DNA of 64,000 bases, taken from assembly GCA_007258455.2 (NCBI GenBank), contig VDFB02373365.1, forward strand, positions 223,423,353 through 223,487,352, given 5' to 3'. The notes under the pieces were generated by a model. It did no database searches. It worked only from the letters and a program-made list of their open reading frames with translations, and was not told the origin of the DNA. This stretch comes from Sequoia sempervirens (lineage: Eukaryota; Streptophyta; Pinopsida; Cupressales; Cupressaceae). Both the position numbers and the translations under genes were made by a program. Below, one piece after another: positions 1-10,830 of the stretch (position 1 is the stretch's first letter; each line of letters begins with the position of its first letter).

Positions 1-2
1 AT

Positions 3-1997
3 GGAAAAGGGAAGACTTACACTAATGTGCAGCATGTCTATTCCAAAGTAGTTGCCTCCTGTGACAATGTCATCACCGTTGTCACCATCAAAGGGCCTCC
101 TACAGATTATGGAGTCACCACATGACATGGAAAGTTCACCATCCAAGGAGCCTCATCTAAAACTAGGGCACAACATACATTGCCAACATCAAACCCTAGC
201 AAATATAGTCTCCTAGATCAGCTTAAGAAGACCCCCGCACATATCTCAATCTTGGAACTATTGAGGCTATCCCCCGCACATAGGGAAATCTTAGAGAAAG
301 CTTTATCCACATCATCCATCCCTGAGGATATGGATATAAAATAGTTTCAAGCTATGGTAGTACATATCACTATACCTCATCTTCTCACCTTCTCGAAACA
401 AGACTTACCATCACAACCATCTCATAACTGTGCTTTACAAATTGAGGTAATTGTTCATAAGAACAAGGTTAAAAGAGTCTTAGTAGATGGATTTTCTGGT
501 GTAAACATTTGCACCCTTTAGTTGGTCAAAAAATTGGGTTATTCAGAAGATGCTATTGAGAAAGAAAAGAGTACAACCATCAGAGCATATGACGATCAAG
601 AATGGGTATCACAAGGCATCATCATGCTACCCATCCAAGTGGGACCTATCATTGTTGACACTACATTCCAAGTGTTAGAACTTGATCTCCCCTACAACAT
701 ATTTCTTGGTTGACCAAGGATTCATGTCCTAAAATCTATAGCTTCAACCTATCACCAATGTGTCAAGTTTCCTTTTGAGGATAGAGAAGTTACCATCCAT
801 GGAGATCTTGAGCCTTTTTACTACTACAAGAACCTTAGCGCCAAGTTTTTCAAAATACCCCAAATCCGTAAAAATGATGAAGGGAATACACCCTCCTCAT
901 TTTTTGACCCATCATCCCTTGCATCTACCTCAGAAAAAAAAACACCCATTGTACAGAACATTCTTGACATCAAAGCAGTGTCGATCCAGGATGACGATTG
1001 TGGAGATTATAAATTGACGAAGGACACTTTTGCGTTGGGAGAGCTACCTCTTTCTCCCAAATCTCATGGGAAACCCACACCTATCAACAAAGTGGTCAAA
1101 AAATTAAAGTTTGCATCTACCACCTTCACCAAGTGGGGGGATTTGAACAAAGAAGATGTCAATGAGGAGGATGTCTCTGAACTACTCTATCAAGATGACC
1201 AACCCATGTCTATTCTTCCCATGGAAGATGATAATAAAGGCTTGTAGCTAATGGAGGCATGGGGGTACAACAAGAATGATAAATTATGTCAAAATGACAA
1301 TGGTTTGCTAGAACCCATTGTTCTTGAGAGATGTCCAAAGAATCTTGGCTTAGGATGTACTACTACTAAGGTTACCCTTATTGGAAAAGGTACTTCCGCT
1401 AAATGAGTTGAGGCTTCCCCTTGGTTACCAACATCATATGATACTACCCTAGATGACTTACCCCTCAATGTTTCTGACCTATTTGAGAATAACTCTCTCT
1501 TCATGATATCCACAACATCTTTCACCCCAAACGACCAACCCACTGAAATAAGCCTAGTATACCCACAACTCATTGACTGGGACCAACGAGGACCACTAAT
1601 TCTAGATTTATTTGAAAACAATGAAGCAATCTCAGAATTCATGGGACTCCATAGCGACTTACCATGGGGAGATCACAAAGTTGGTTTTGATATAGATCTA
1701 GACACACAAGCATACTATGGGGAGACGATTGAATCTTTTAGTCGCAAAATTGACGACATGAAAATAACATGTAGATATTTGAGTGAAAACCACATTGTGG
1801 CACTTTTTTATCCTAAAATAGTAAAAATAAAAGATGCATATGAGGGTGAAAACCTTTCTAAGGCACCCACAGATGAGGGATTCAATCTCCCCCTTAGTGC
1901 AATACATCCAAAAAAGTTAGCAGTGCTAGCAGAAAAGGCCACCCCAGTGAATGTAGGAATAAAAGAGGAACCAAAGATAACTTTTTACATCTAATCC
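3..1997 (+). pseudogene. Element A protease and G-patch linker of pol polyprotein (broken)
   Basis: Reading from base 3 in one frame gives a gag-pol linker, then an aspartic-protease-like region at about 470-780. Its active-site stretch reads VLVDGFSGVN, where relatives have D-G-G/S, and the flap part contains GIIMLPIQVGP. A G-patch-like segment follows at about 1250-1360 (WGYNKND..., GLLEPI..., LGLG), then a low-complexity linker that includes HPQLIDWDQ-like PQLIDWDQ near 1560. The frame is uninterrupted by frameshifts but has in-frame stops, for example near 125, 342, 520, 711, 1245 and 1405. The same order is seen in element B, which supports the calls. Role in a live element: cleavage of the polyprotein; the G-patch is an RNA-binding module. 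Confidence 0.75.
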
Positions 1998-2906
1998 TTG
2001 TTGGATGAAGAACATAAAAACCTAGCAACATTCCTGAAAGATAAAAGAGCCAACTTTGCATGGTCATACACAGATATGCCAGTGCTCAATCCCGAAGTGG
2101 TTGTGCATCATTTAGCAGTCTATCCTAAAGCCAAACTAGTGAAGCAAAAATTGAGAAAGATGCACCCTCAAATAGCACTCTTGGTAAAACTTGAGTTATA
2201 AAAGCTTCTTGACATCAGATTTATCCAACCAATTGACTATCTTAAGTGGGTTTCCAACATAGTACCAATCTCCAAACCCACTAGGGGCATTAGAATATGC
2301 ACGGATTTTAGAGACTTAAATGAAACATGCTCGAAGGATGATTTCCCTCTTCTTAACATCAACATCAATGTGGATTTAATAGTTGGACGTGAAATGCTAT
2401 CACTCATGGATGGTTTTTCATGCTATAATCAAATCATGATTGCTAAGGAGGATCAACACAAAACTACATTTCCATGGGAAACATATTGTTGGAACATGAT
2501 GTCATTTGGGCTGAAGAACACAAGATTGACCTATCAAAGAGCAATGACCATCATCTTTCATGTTATGATCCACAAAAAGGTCGAAGAATATGTGGATGAT
2601 ATTTTGGCCAAGTCAAAGAAAAGGAATGAACACACAAAGGTATTAGGACCCATCTTCAATAGGCTCGAAGAGTATAAGGTATAGTTGTACCCAAAAAAGT
2701 GTCTTTGGGGTTACGTTAGGAAAGCTTCTTGGCTACATTGTGTCACAAAGAGGGATAGAGATAGATCCAAAAAAAGTGAAAGTCATCCTAGACATGGAGC
2801 CACCATAAACATTGAAGCAGATGAGAGGGTTACAAAGAAGGTTGCAATTCATTACAAGGTTCATAGCTCAATTATCAGACAAGATCCACCCTCACCTTCT
2901 CCATAA
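1998..2906 (+). pseudogene. Element A reverse transcriptase (broken)
   Basis: The RT domain of Ty3/gypsy type copies element RNA into cDNA. Visible blocks in order are KLVKQKLRKMHP near 2130, a CTDFRDLNE block near 2300, SLMDGFSCYNQI near 2405 (first catalytic Asp), SFGLKNTRLTYQRAM near 2510, and EEYVDDILAK near 2585, which keeps the YVDD catalytic motif. Stops interrupt the frame near 2200 and 2683. At about 2710 the frame shifts by one; the thumb and connection continue in the next frame (GYIVSQRG, IDPKKVK, FIAQLSDKIHP). No start codon is expected, as this is an internal domain of a polyprotein. Confidence 0.85.
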
Positions 2907-3122
2907 GGGAGTAACATACAAGTGGGATGAGAAGTATGATAAAGCCTTCTAGAAGATCAAGGACTACCTATTGACACCACCAGTGCTCATGCCACCGATA
3001 CCAAACAAGCCATTGATCCTACATATCTCAGCAACATTAGCAGCACTAGGTGCTCTTTTAGCCCAACACGATGAAATGGGAAAGGAAAGATCCATCTATT
3101 ACATTAGCAGGACCTTGGTAGG
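2907..3122 (+). pseudogene. Element A RNase H, left part, cut by N1
   Basis: This is the first RNase H domain: TYKWDEKYDKAF, then a stop, then LLTPPVLMPP, LILHISATLAALGALLAQ, and IYYISRTLVG, where element N1 interrupts it. The domain resumes at 26890 with YEINYSSIEKACLVVV. The Asp usual at the first catalytic position (in the LxxxxDAS-like strand) is replaced here, which is common in Tat elements, where a second RNase H takes over. Frame 2971 onward matches the post-frameshift RT frame. Confidence 0.85.
3118..3122 (+). repeat. Target site duplication of N1, left copy (GTAGG)
   Basis: GTAGG occurs immediately before the TGTGACCG terminus of N1 and again at 26885-26889 after the TGTCTACA terminus. 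Removing N1 plus one copy restores the reading from ACCTTGGTAGG directly into ATATGAAATTAATTAC of the RNase H. Confidence 0.93.
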
Positions 3123-4520
3123 TGTGACCGATGATTTAGTATGGGTTGAATACACTTGATCCATGAGGATATGAATCATATTCCAGCCACTAAACATCAG
3201 TCCCAATAAGATCATTCAATGAAAACTAAACTAAGAATCCATTAAAACTAACATATTAAAATACGAAAGCTTCAAAAACACCTATTCTAATCCATTGAAA
3301 CTTATCCTATTGGGGGAGTGGTGTCACATTGATGTGGAATGGTGACCCTTTCCCAATCCCTTGGATAATGAGCTTGTTTTGATCGATTCTATTGAAGAGA
3401 ATCAATGAAATCGATGAAAGATATGTGATAAAACATGATTTAAATGCTAAATTAACATGATGAATGCAAAGATGATCGATATGGGTGTTTGAAAATCTAC
3501 TCCAAATGTATGCAAGCTTCAAAAGATTAAAACCCTAATTACAAAATATGTTAAATGTATGCATCTAAGTTACCATGGAAGCCATTAATGGAAGCTAAGC
3601 TAATATGCAAGAAATTAAACTAAAAAGATACTAAATAAGTGCTAAATATGAGTGCAAGTGCAAGTGATTTTAACAATATGATTTTTCTCTTGAAGATGGA
3701 TCCATTTTTCTCCAAATAATGACCTATTTATAGGAGGACAAATGAGAAATGAATGGTTAAGATTAAAAAGGTTAATCAATGGTCAAAATAGAAGGAATAT
3801 GGAGTAATGGATCATGGATTCTCATCAATGGATGAGAGTCAATGATCACATGGATCAAGAGAAGAATCAAGGGTTCATATTTTTTCAAACAAACACACTT
3901 TCAAAAGCTTTCCCAAAAGTTTGTTGAGAGTTTGTTTCAAAAAGGAATATTCCCCTTTTTCAAATGAGTGAAGAAAGAGAATATTCAAAGAATATTCTCA
4001 TGGGCGAGGGAAATAGATATTTAGCAAATTAAAACAAAAATTTAATGTGCAAAAGGGGAAGGAATATTCTATGGGAATATTCCTTTTGGAGGAGTGTGCA
4101 AAGGAGGAATATTCCCTTGCAAGTGGGAGGATTAGTAATTGGATAATTAAACAATGTTAATTATGCAATTCTAGAAGAATTACATGATATTCATTAAATA
4201 AATGGTTTAATGAAAAAGGGGAGATATGATATGACATTTAATTAAATAACTTAGGATTATTTAATTAAATAAGAGGACTTTAGGGATTTAAATTAAATAA
4301 CTTGATGTAATTAATTTAATAGGATGAAATATTAGCATGAAAGGGGGTGAATTATCCCGATTAGATTAATTAGGTTAATAGATGAAAATGATGCAATTAA
4401 TTAAATAGCTAGGAAAATTTAATCAATTACGTGAAAAGAGGATGGATTTTAGGATGAAACAATGCTAATATACCTGATTCAAGTGCATGATATCATTTAG
4501 GACATTTTTAAGAGTCTACA
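3123..4520 (-). repeat. N1 3' LTR
   Basis: It matches 24381-26884 (minus the solo LTR insert there) over its whole length, from TGTGACCGATGATTTAGTATGG to ...GTCTACA. It also aligns in reverse to the LTR of element A at 36018-37331. TTAATTAAAT-rich tracts lie at 4140-4440, near the sense-strand 5' end. Confidence 0.92.
3724..3733 (-). promoter_or_regulatory. LTR TATA box, N1 3' LTR
   Basis: CTATAAATAG on the minus strand, at the same relative place as the TATAAATAG of the A LTR. Confidence 0.6.
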
Positions 4521-4534
4521 TTTTTCCCCTCTTC
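4521..4534 (-). other. N1 polypurine tract
   Basis: GAAGAGGGGAAAAA on the minus strand directly abuts the TGTAGAC start of the 3' LTR. Very similar tracts abut the 3' LTRs of A and B. It primes plus-strand DNA synthesis in LTR elements. Confidence 0.85.
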
Positions 4535-5129
4535 GAAGCAAGGTACCTATTACATTGGTTCAAAGACTAACACCTTTCTGATTAAAAAATGCTCCTTAAA
4601 TCAAAAAATAAAAAAATTCTAATTTTTGGATGCCTCACTGTTGCCTCAATGGAAGGAATAAGTTGATTCCTTGCCCCCTCAAGAAAGCGGGTGGAAATTT
4701 TGAAATTTGGTTTGATTTCTCGATAAAGGTTGAATATAGGTTGAGGTGCCAAAATAGGTCCCAGAATGCCAAAAATGGGCACAGAAGTGCAAAAAACAAC
4801 CCAAAATAGGTTGCAAAAGGTGGAAATAGGTAAAATACGTCAAAACCCTAGCTTTCAACTCAAATTAGGGCAAAAAACCCTAATTTTTAGGCTTAAATAG
4901 GTGAGAACCTAGGTGACATTTCGAATTCATTTGTGCATTCACACCTTAGAGATTCTTGCATTTTGAGCTCTGATACCTCGACAAGATGGATCGCCATGCA
5001 CTCCCTCTTCATCTTTCAAATCGATTTGAGAGTACCAGCGGTGTGCAGATGCGGGACCTTAGGTATGTGATTTGAAACTTGTCTTGATTTTTGCTTTTAG
5101 GTGCATTTAATAGGGGGTCAAAGTTAGTT
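4535..5129. other. N1 3' untranslated spacer
   Basis: Non-coding spacer between the PPT and the repeat array. It contains repeated words of the type GGTTGCAAAAGGTGGAAATAGG and CCAAAATAGG; no ORF is supported. The counterpart in A is at about 35600-36000. Confidence 0.6.
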
Positions 5130-5450
5130 CTTTAGGTGTGTCATTGTACGACAACACATTTGAAGCATCGAAAGTGTCGCTATTGATTTTATAGTGACGC
5201 ACCCTCTATTTAGAGGTTCACCTTGATTTTTTGGTTCAACAACACAACTGATTAGGGGGTCATGGGGGTAATATAGCGATACATGGGATTTTTAAGTTCA
5301 ACATCGCCCAAAAGCGGTGGGCGACGCACCTTGCAAATAGCAACACACCCCGATTTTTAGATATAGTGATGCACCATAATGTCAATTCACTATTGAGCAT
5401 GGCAATGCACCCTCCAAATGGATACAACAACGCTATTGATTTCAATTATG
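5130..5450. repeat. Degenerate short-repeat array near 3' end of N1
   Basis: Scattered copies of words like GTGTCGCTATTGAT and TAGTGACGCACC, in both orientations, spaced irregularly at a few tens of bases. Equivalent arrays lie at 23975-24300 (other end of N1) and 35040-35410 (element A). Confidence 0.6.
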
Positions 5451-5554
5451 TGTTTGATGTTTGGGATGAAAAGTCTCAAAGTTTGATCATTTTTTCTACA
5501 TTTTAGCAAATTGATGATGTGGTGTGATGTGTGTAGGGGGGTCCTCCACCACTG

Positions 5555-5834
5555 ATGTCTCGAAAGAATCGATACGATATTTTGGCTACAGTTATAGATT
5601 TAGATGATCATGATGTGTAGCGGCTAGGGAGGTTAGGGTTAGGTTTCATTGCTTTATTTCCTGAGATCAGGACCTATCTCACTATGATGATGACATTGGT
5701 TGAGAGGTGGCACAATGATACTTCTTCATTTCACCCCATTGGGGAGGCGACCATCACACTGGAGGATGTGTGGTGTGTTTTACAATTTCCTATCCATGGA
5801 GAGCTTGTCATTTATGACATAGATGTCGGTAGAG
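5555..5834 (+). pseudogene. Plant mobile domain (PMD) ORF of N1, N-terminal part, antisense to the element
   Basis: From the ATG at 5555, in one frame with a stop near 5618, the reading is MSRKNRYDILATVIDL, LGLGFIALFPEI, MTLVERWHNDTSSFH, GEATITLEDVWCVLQFPIHGE, then the N2 insertion. The order 'hydrophobic segment, L-x-ERWH-x-x-T-x-x-FH, GE-x-T-x-T-L-x-D-V' is the hallmark of plant mobile domain (aminotransferase-like PMD, as in MAIN/MAIL1 proteins). It lies on the strand opposite to gag of N1. The rest of the ORF is at 13709-15191. Homologous ORFs occupy the same place in A and B. PMD genes are known in both host genomes and transposable elements; the role inside a retroelement is not known to me. 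Confidence 0.75.
5830..5834 (+). repeat. Target site duplication of N2, left copy (TAGAG)
   Basis: TAGAG precedes the TGATATGTTATTAGG terminus and recurs at 13704-13708 after the ...CCTAGATCA terminus. Confidence 0.85.
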
Positions 5835-6247
5835 TGATATGTTATTAGGATCTATGAAAATTGCATTTGTATGCTTAAAAATTACAATGATTAATTTGAA
5901 GGCCTTAAAAATGTAATTGAAATGCTTAGATAAACACAACAATAATAAAGTGATGAAATTAATAGTAGAGAGAAAGACGAGAGAAGAAAAAACATGAGTT
6001 GATAACAGAGTTCGCCAATATGGCTATATCTTCAGGTCCCTCTCCAATAGAGTGACATATCCTTGATTATGCTCCAAAATAGTTACAAGGATTCAATAGG
6101 ACATAGTGTCAAGTCTCTTGGTTGCAAGAGTTTCAAAGTCCTCCTTCAAGTGCAACAATATGACACTCCAATGCACAGTGTTGAACACTCACTCTTCAGG
6201 AAAATTCTCTCAATAATCACCACTTACCAACTCTTAAGATATCCCCT

Positions 6248-6257
6248 CTTTTTATAC
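6248..6257 (-). promoter_or_regulatory. LTR TATA box, N2 3' LTR
   Basis: GTATAAAAAG on the minus strand, conserved at 12546-12555 in the other LTR. Confidence 0.55.
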
Positions 6258-6596
6258 ACAATTCTTTCCTAATATGGTTCATAACCATAGGATTTTTTAC
6301 AATCTCCCATTTACAACAAAAATCTTCATATATCCCCTTAAAATAATTTTTAAATCCTTAAAAATCTTTCTAACCCATTCCAAATAATCCTAACCCCTTT
6401 AAATTAATGGATCTTATAATTTTGAGCCTTACAAAATAATCTTTAAAATCCCTTTTAATAATCTTCAAAGATTATTTTAAGCCTTTATAATCTTTAAATA
6501 TCATTTAATCGGACTTAAGGGGTTAGTATTTCAACTATAAAGTGATTCGGCTTTTAAATCTTCATCAAAAACTACCCACCTATAATATTGTCAAAA

Positions 6597-6800
6597 GAAG
6601 AAATGGTGCAATGGCCAAGGTGGATTGTACATAGGGGGAAGGTTGGTGGGTCGAACCCACTGGCCTTCCTTGTTGGTTGGTTTGTCTTTGGAAACACAAT
6701 AAAACAAACTAGTTCTATATATGTTATAGTGCAATATGTGCAGTGTATTGGTGGAAGGCTTGGCTTGTGTGGTGGAGGTTGTGGGTTTGACCCCCACCTC
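6597..6800 (+). repeat. Two tRNA-like modules inside the N2 LTR
   Basis: The first module, 6604-6658, has an A-box-like GGTGCAATGGCCAAGG and a B-box-like GGGTCGAACCC about 55 bases apart, as in tRNA genes. The second, near 6744-6799, has TTGGTGGAAGGCTTGG and GTGGGTTTGACCCCCAC, which folds as a 5-bp T-arm with a 7-base loop. Both are also in the right LTR (12900-13100), so they belong to the LTR rather than being new inserts. They may be relics of tRNA-derived SINEs. No intact tRNA cloverleaf is claimed. Confidence 0.5.
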
Positions 6801-7385
6801 GTACATTTTTAGTAAACAGAACAACTTGCTCATCCGACCATGGACCAGAGATGAGGGGTGCCATGTTGCACCCAGTGATTGGGCCACGTGGTACCCAGTA
6901 ATTCACTGGACAAAGACACTTATCAAAATATGATTGGACCACATCACTACACAGTCATTGAACATGTCAGCATCCATGTCATCCATGTCATCATACAGAA
7001 TGCCACGTCAACATGTTGACATCATGTTGATGCCAGTGTTTGTATGGTCAAAGTCAGCCTTACTATGCAAACTTTGATTGGCTATAACATTTGCATACGA
7101 GCTCCGATTCAGGCGAAACAAATAGTGTTGGATTTGTGGTGATGAGCTCTTTGATTTGATGTTGTTTTCGTCTAATTCTAGAATGATCAATTTTTTGACC
7201 ATGCATCCTACCTCTGGTACCCCTACTTTGACCCAACTTTGACTGAGCATATCTTGAGTGCATGAAGTCATTTTGACTCTGTTCAAGTTGTGTTGGGTTT
7301 GTTTCACCAAGCACTCTAACATGGTGATGAATTTTGGAGCATATGGAATAGTTCATTTTTTTTTGAAAAGTATCCACCTGGATTA

Positions 7386-8856
7386 GTCCTCCCCATTGGA
7401 TAGCTTTTGGACCTCTAAAATCTTGATTACTCAAAAAGTAAGGGTAAATTTCCCTCACTTTACCAATCTCCATTCATTTTTCCTTTCTTGGATTCATCCC
7501 CTTCAATCCCACTCTGAGGTACTCAACAACTCCTCTTCATGAAGTCCTAACATTCCTATCTAGGATGAAATCCTCTTGCAGATCTGACATATACTCAGGT
7601 GAAATATCATCAACTGATGGAACCTAAACATTATTCTCTTCATCTAGTATCATTGGAGGCTCATACAACTTCAGATTCTCTACATTTACAACTGAGTAGA
7701 TGTGCATGTATGGAGGAATATTTAGGCGGAAGGCATTGGTACCAATCTTTTCAAGGATCTCAAAGGGACCATACCTGATCAACTTGAGTTTCCTTCCTTC
7801 ACCTTGCATTCTTTCCTTGTTGGTATGTAACCAAAATCCATCACCAACCTAAAATTGATGATCAACATGATGCTTATCATGTCAGGCTTTGTACTTTTCT
7901 TGGCTCTTCTCCATCTATGCTTCAACTACCTGATGAATTCCTTGGACTTTCTAGATGAACTTCAAAGCCTTCTCTACATCATGGCGTCCATCTTCAACAT
8001 CGTCCTTCCTAGAAGAAAAGTCCATTAGTGTTTTTGGCAGATACTTGAAACATATTTCAAAAGGAGATATTTTTGTAGAAGAGTGTGTCGCATGGTTGTA
8101 AGCATGTTGCACATAATGTATAATTTCATCCCACAACTTAGGATGTTTACTGCAATATCCTCTAAGTAGATGCACAACTTTCATTTTCACTACCTCTATC
8201 TGTCCATTAGTCTGTGAATGGAAAGCTATAATTTTCTTTAGTATAGTGTCCATGAGTTCCCACAATGCTGACCAAAATTCCCCCAAGAATCAAGAATCTC
8301 AATATTATACAATAGAAGAAGGAATCCCAAAATGAATCCATACAAATTGAAAGTATAAATGTGTTGTCAGTTCAGCTATGACCTATTTTTTACAAGGCAT
8401 TAAAATGCACATTTTACTGAACCTATCCACTACCACAAGCAGATAATCATGACCTTTCTTATACATTGGTAGTCCCCCAACAAATTCCATAGAAATACTC
8501 TCCCATGGATGGGATGGTATAGGTAGAGGTGTGTACAACCCTAATTTCCTATTGCTAGGCTTTCTTGTTACACACATTGCACACCCTCTAATGTACTTGG
8601 ATACAATTTCTTGCATACGAGGCCAATATCAGTATTTTTGTAGTTGTGACATTGTTTTGATTACCCCAAAGTGTCCAGCAATCAATGACATGTGTGCTTC
8701 CTTGATTACATGTGCTTGTTCACCTTTTGGAATACATAACTTTCCTAAATGATACAACAATTTATCATGCACATAGTAATATTTTTCTTCTACATGTTTT
8801 CATGTAATTAGAGATGAGTAAATATCCTTAAAGTCTTCATCCTTGGTGTATTGTTC
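7386..8856 (-). pseudogene. N2 integrase with C-terminal tail (broken)
   Basis: Read on minus, an HHCC zinc finger comes first (near 8570-8740: AHMSLIAGHFG, then GCAMCVTRKPSNRKLGLYTP). The catalytic core follows: SISMEFVGGLP, where the usual Asp of SMDFVGGLP is Glu; VVVDRFSKM; a stretch near 8290-8330 where the second-Asp block carries stops; and NGQIEVVKM with the catalytic Glu. The C-terminal part has LKLIRYGPFEILEKIG and NVENLKLYEP. The tail near 7400-7560 (EYLRVGLKG, GKVREIYPYF) resembles the CR-type tail of centromeric chromoviruses. This frame continues open through the PPT into the LTR down to 7063. Integrase inserts the cDNA into the genome. Confidence 0.8.
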
Positions 8857-9425
8857 CTAGAAAATTTCATGTACCTTAGAACTACCTTGAAGGATAACCA
8901 TAGCATTCATGATGGGAGGCCTAAACAACATATTTGCTACTTTATTGTGGACACCTTTTTTATACTTAACCAAATGAAACCATTGAAGAAAACCCATCCA
9001 CCTAAAGTTCCTACTTTGTTGTAGTTTGGATTGTGAGTGCAAGTATTGCAGTGGTTGTTGATCAATGTGGATTATAGTTTCTTTACCCACTAAGTAGTGT
9101 TTCCATTTTTTAACACTTTGTACTAATGCATACAGTTCCTTATCATAAGTAGGAAATTTACTATAGCTATAAAGGTTTCAGAGTGATAATAGATTGGTTT
9201 ACCTCCTTGCATGAGCACTGCTCCCATGGAAAACCCACTACCATTTGTCTCAATCTCGAATGGTTTTTGTAGATCTAGTAAATCCAAAACTGGCACGGTG
9301 CTCAACTTTTCCTTCAAAGTGTTGAAGTACTTTTGTTGCGGACCTCCCCATTGGAATTTTTTCTTCGTACTAGCTAATGTGTGCAATGGCGATGCAATGT
9401 AGGAGAAGTTGGCATTGAACTTCTT
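8857..9425 (-). pseudogene. N2 RNase H (broken)
   Basis: On minus: TLKEKLSTVPVLDL, then FEIETNGSGFSMGAVLMQGG. The first catalytic Asp (ETDAS in relatives) has become Asn (ETNGS), which would disable the enzyme. A frame break near 9120-9180 is followed by a degraded YKLVQSVKKWKHYL-like part and TIIHIDQQPLQYLHSQSKL, with FRWMGFLQWF at the connection to integrase. It degrades the RNA strand during reverse transcription. Confidence 0.8.
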
Positions 9426-10156
9426 CTAGTACTGAGCTACACCTAAGAAACTTCTGACTTTTGTGACTATACTTAGCTTAGGCCATTTTACAATAAATTT
9501 TACCTTCACAAGGTCTACTTTCAATTGACCACCTCCTATGACATAGCCTAAGTACACTAAGGATGTCTTAGTGAATTCACATTTTGACATCTTTACAAAA
9601 AAAATTTCTTTTCTCAATACATCAAAAACTTTCTTTACATGAATTACATGCTCTTCCCAAGTTCGACTGAATACAATTATATCATCTAAATAGGCTATGA
9701 CAAAATCATCAATGAAAGGATGAAAGACATCATTCATGACTCTCATAAAGGTAGTTGGTGCATTAAAAAGGCCAAAGGGCATGAACAACCACTCATAGAG
9801 TCCCCATTTTGTCTTGAATGCAATTTTCCAAATGTCATTTTCTGCAATTCTTATTTGATGATCTATACACTACGCAAGTCTAACTTAGTGAAATAAACTG
9901 CATGTTTCAATTAATCAAGTAAATCATCTATTTGGGGAAGAGGATATATGTTCTTTACCATTATCTTGTTTAGGGCTCTATAGTCGATGCACATTCTCCA
10001 AGATCTATCCTTCTTTGGCACCAACACAATTGGAGAACCACAAGGAGAGGTACTCAGATGAATAACTCCTTTCTCAACCAACTCTTGAACCTGCTTCTTG
10101 ATTTCCTCATTCTGCATAACTGATAGATGGTGCATTCTGATGTTTGGTAGAGTCAC
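9426..10156 (-). pseudogene. N2 reverse transcriptase (broken)
   Basis: On minus from 10156: [34 protein letters not shown] with [14 protein letters not shown] and [11 protein letters not shown]. Next comes a damaged stretch (9789-9910) that still shows YFTKLDLRS with the first catalytic Asp. Then MPFGLFNAPTTFMRVMNDVF and VIAYLDDIIVFSRTWEEHV, in which the YLDD catalytic pair is intact, then CEFTKTSLVYLGYVI and VRSFLGVAQY. At least one frameshift and several stops lie between the two open parts. Confidence 0.9.
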
Positions 10157-10830
10157 ATCCTATTGTAACTGGATTTCATGTTGTATCTCTCTTTGGTGGC
10201 AATCCCTTTGGCTCCTAAAATAAGCCATCATAGGTAGAAACTACTTTGACCAATTCAACTTTATGCTCTCGGTCACACCCTTTGAATTCCTTAGATTTAT
10301 CATCCTCTTTGGCTTTTACAATCATCAATAGAAAGTTCTTACTATCATTGACTAACCTTCTCATTTTACCATAATTCACCAATGTTAGATTAGTCTTAAT
10401 CTTATGTGACCGTACAATGAATTTTTTACCATCCTTAAAAAGGTGATATTTGTTTTCCCCCCTATAAAATATTGCTTTTCGGTCATAAGGATAAGGACTC
10501 CTTACCACAAGACCACAAATATCTAAAGGAACCACATCAACTTCTACCTCATCTATGAAGTTTGCAGTGATGGAAAATCTTAACTTACATTGCTTCGTTA
10601 CCTATAACTGTGCATCATTGCAAACCCATCCAAGTGGATATGGCTTCAGATGAGGTGTTGTAGCCAAGTTAAGTTTCTTAACAACTTCTTTAGAAATTAG
10701 ATTTACTTGAGATCCCATATCAAACAAAGCATCATTCTTAGTATTCTTTGTTACAACCTGAATGTGAAATAATTCATTTTGATGCTTATCAATCTTAGGT
10801 GGAGAAGATTCTTTACTTTCACTTGCACTT
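10157..10830 (-). pseudogene. N2 protease and linker (broken)
   Basis: On minus, the protease region near 10680-10750 shows DALFDMGSQVNLISKEVVKKLNL, with D-M-G in place of the D-S/T-G active-site triplet. It is followed by a linker that includes VVPLDICGLVVRSPYLY-like text at 10450-10540. Stops interrupt it near 10210 and 10600. It would cut the polyprotein if functional. Confidence 0.65.

Larger units (their letters stand above)
5835..7385 (-). repeat. N2 3' LTR
   Basis: Aligns over its length to 12129-13703. It starts TGATATGTTATTAGG and ends ...CACCTGGATTA (CA in the other copy). The sense strand is minus; a GGGGAGGAC purine-rich stretch at 7386-7400 (minus) adjoins it as PPT. Confidence 0.9.

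Noticed and set aside
6591..6942. Overlapping ORFs on both strands
   Set aside because: They lie inside the N2 LTR over tRNA-like modules, with no domain signature.
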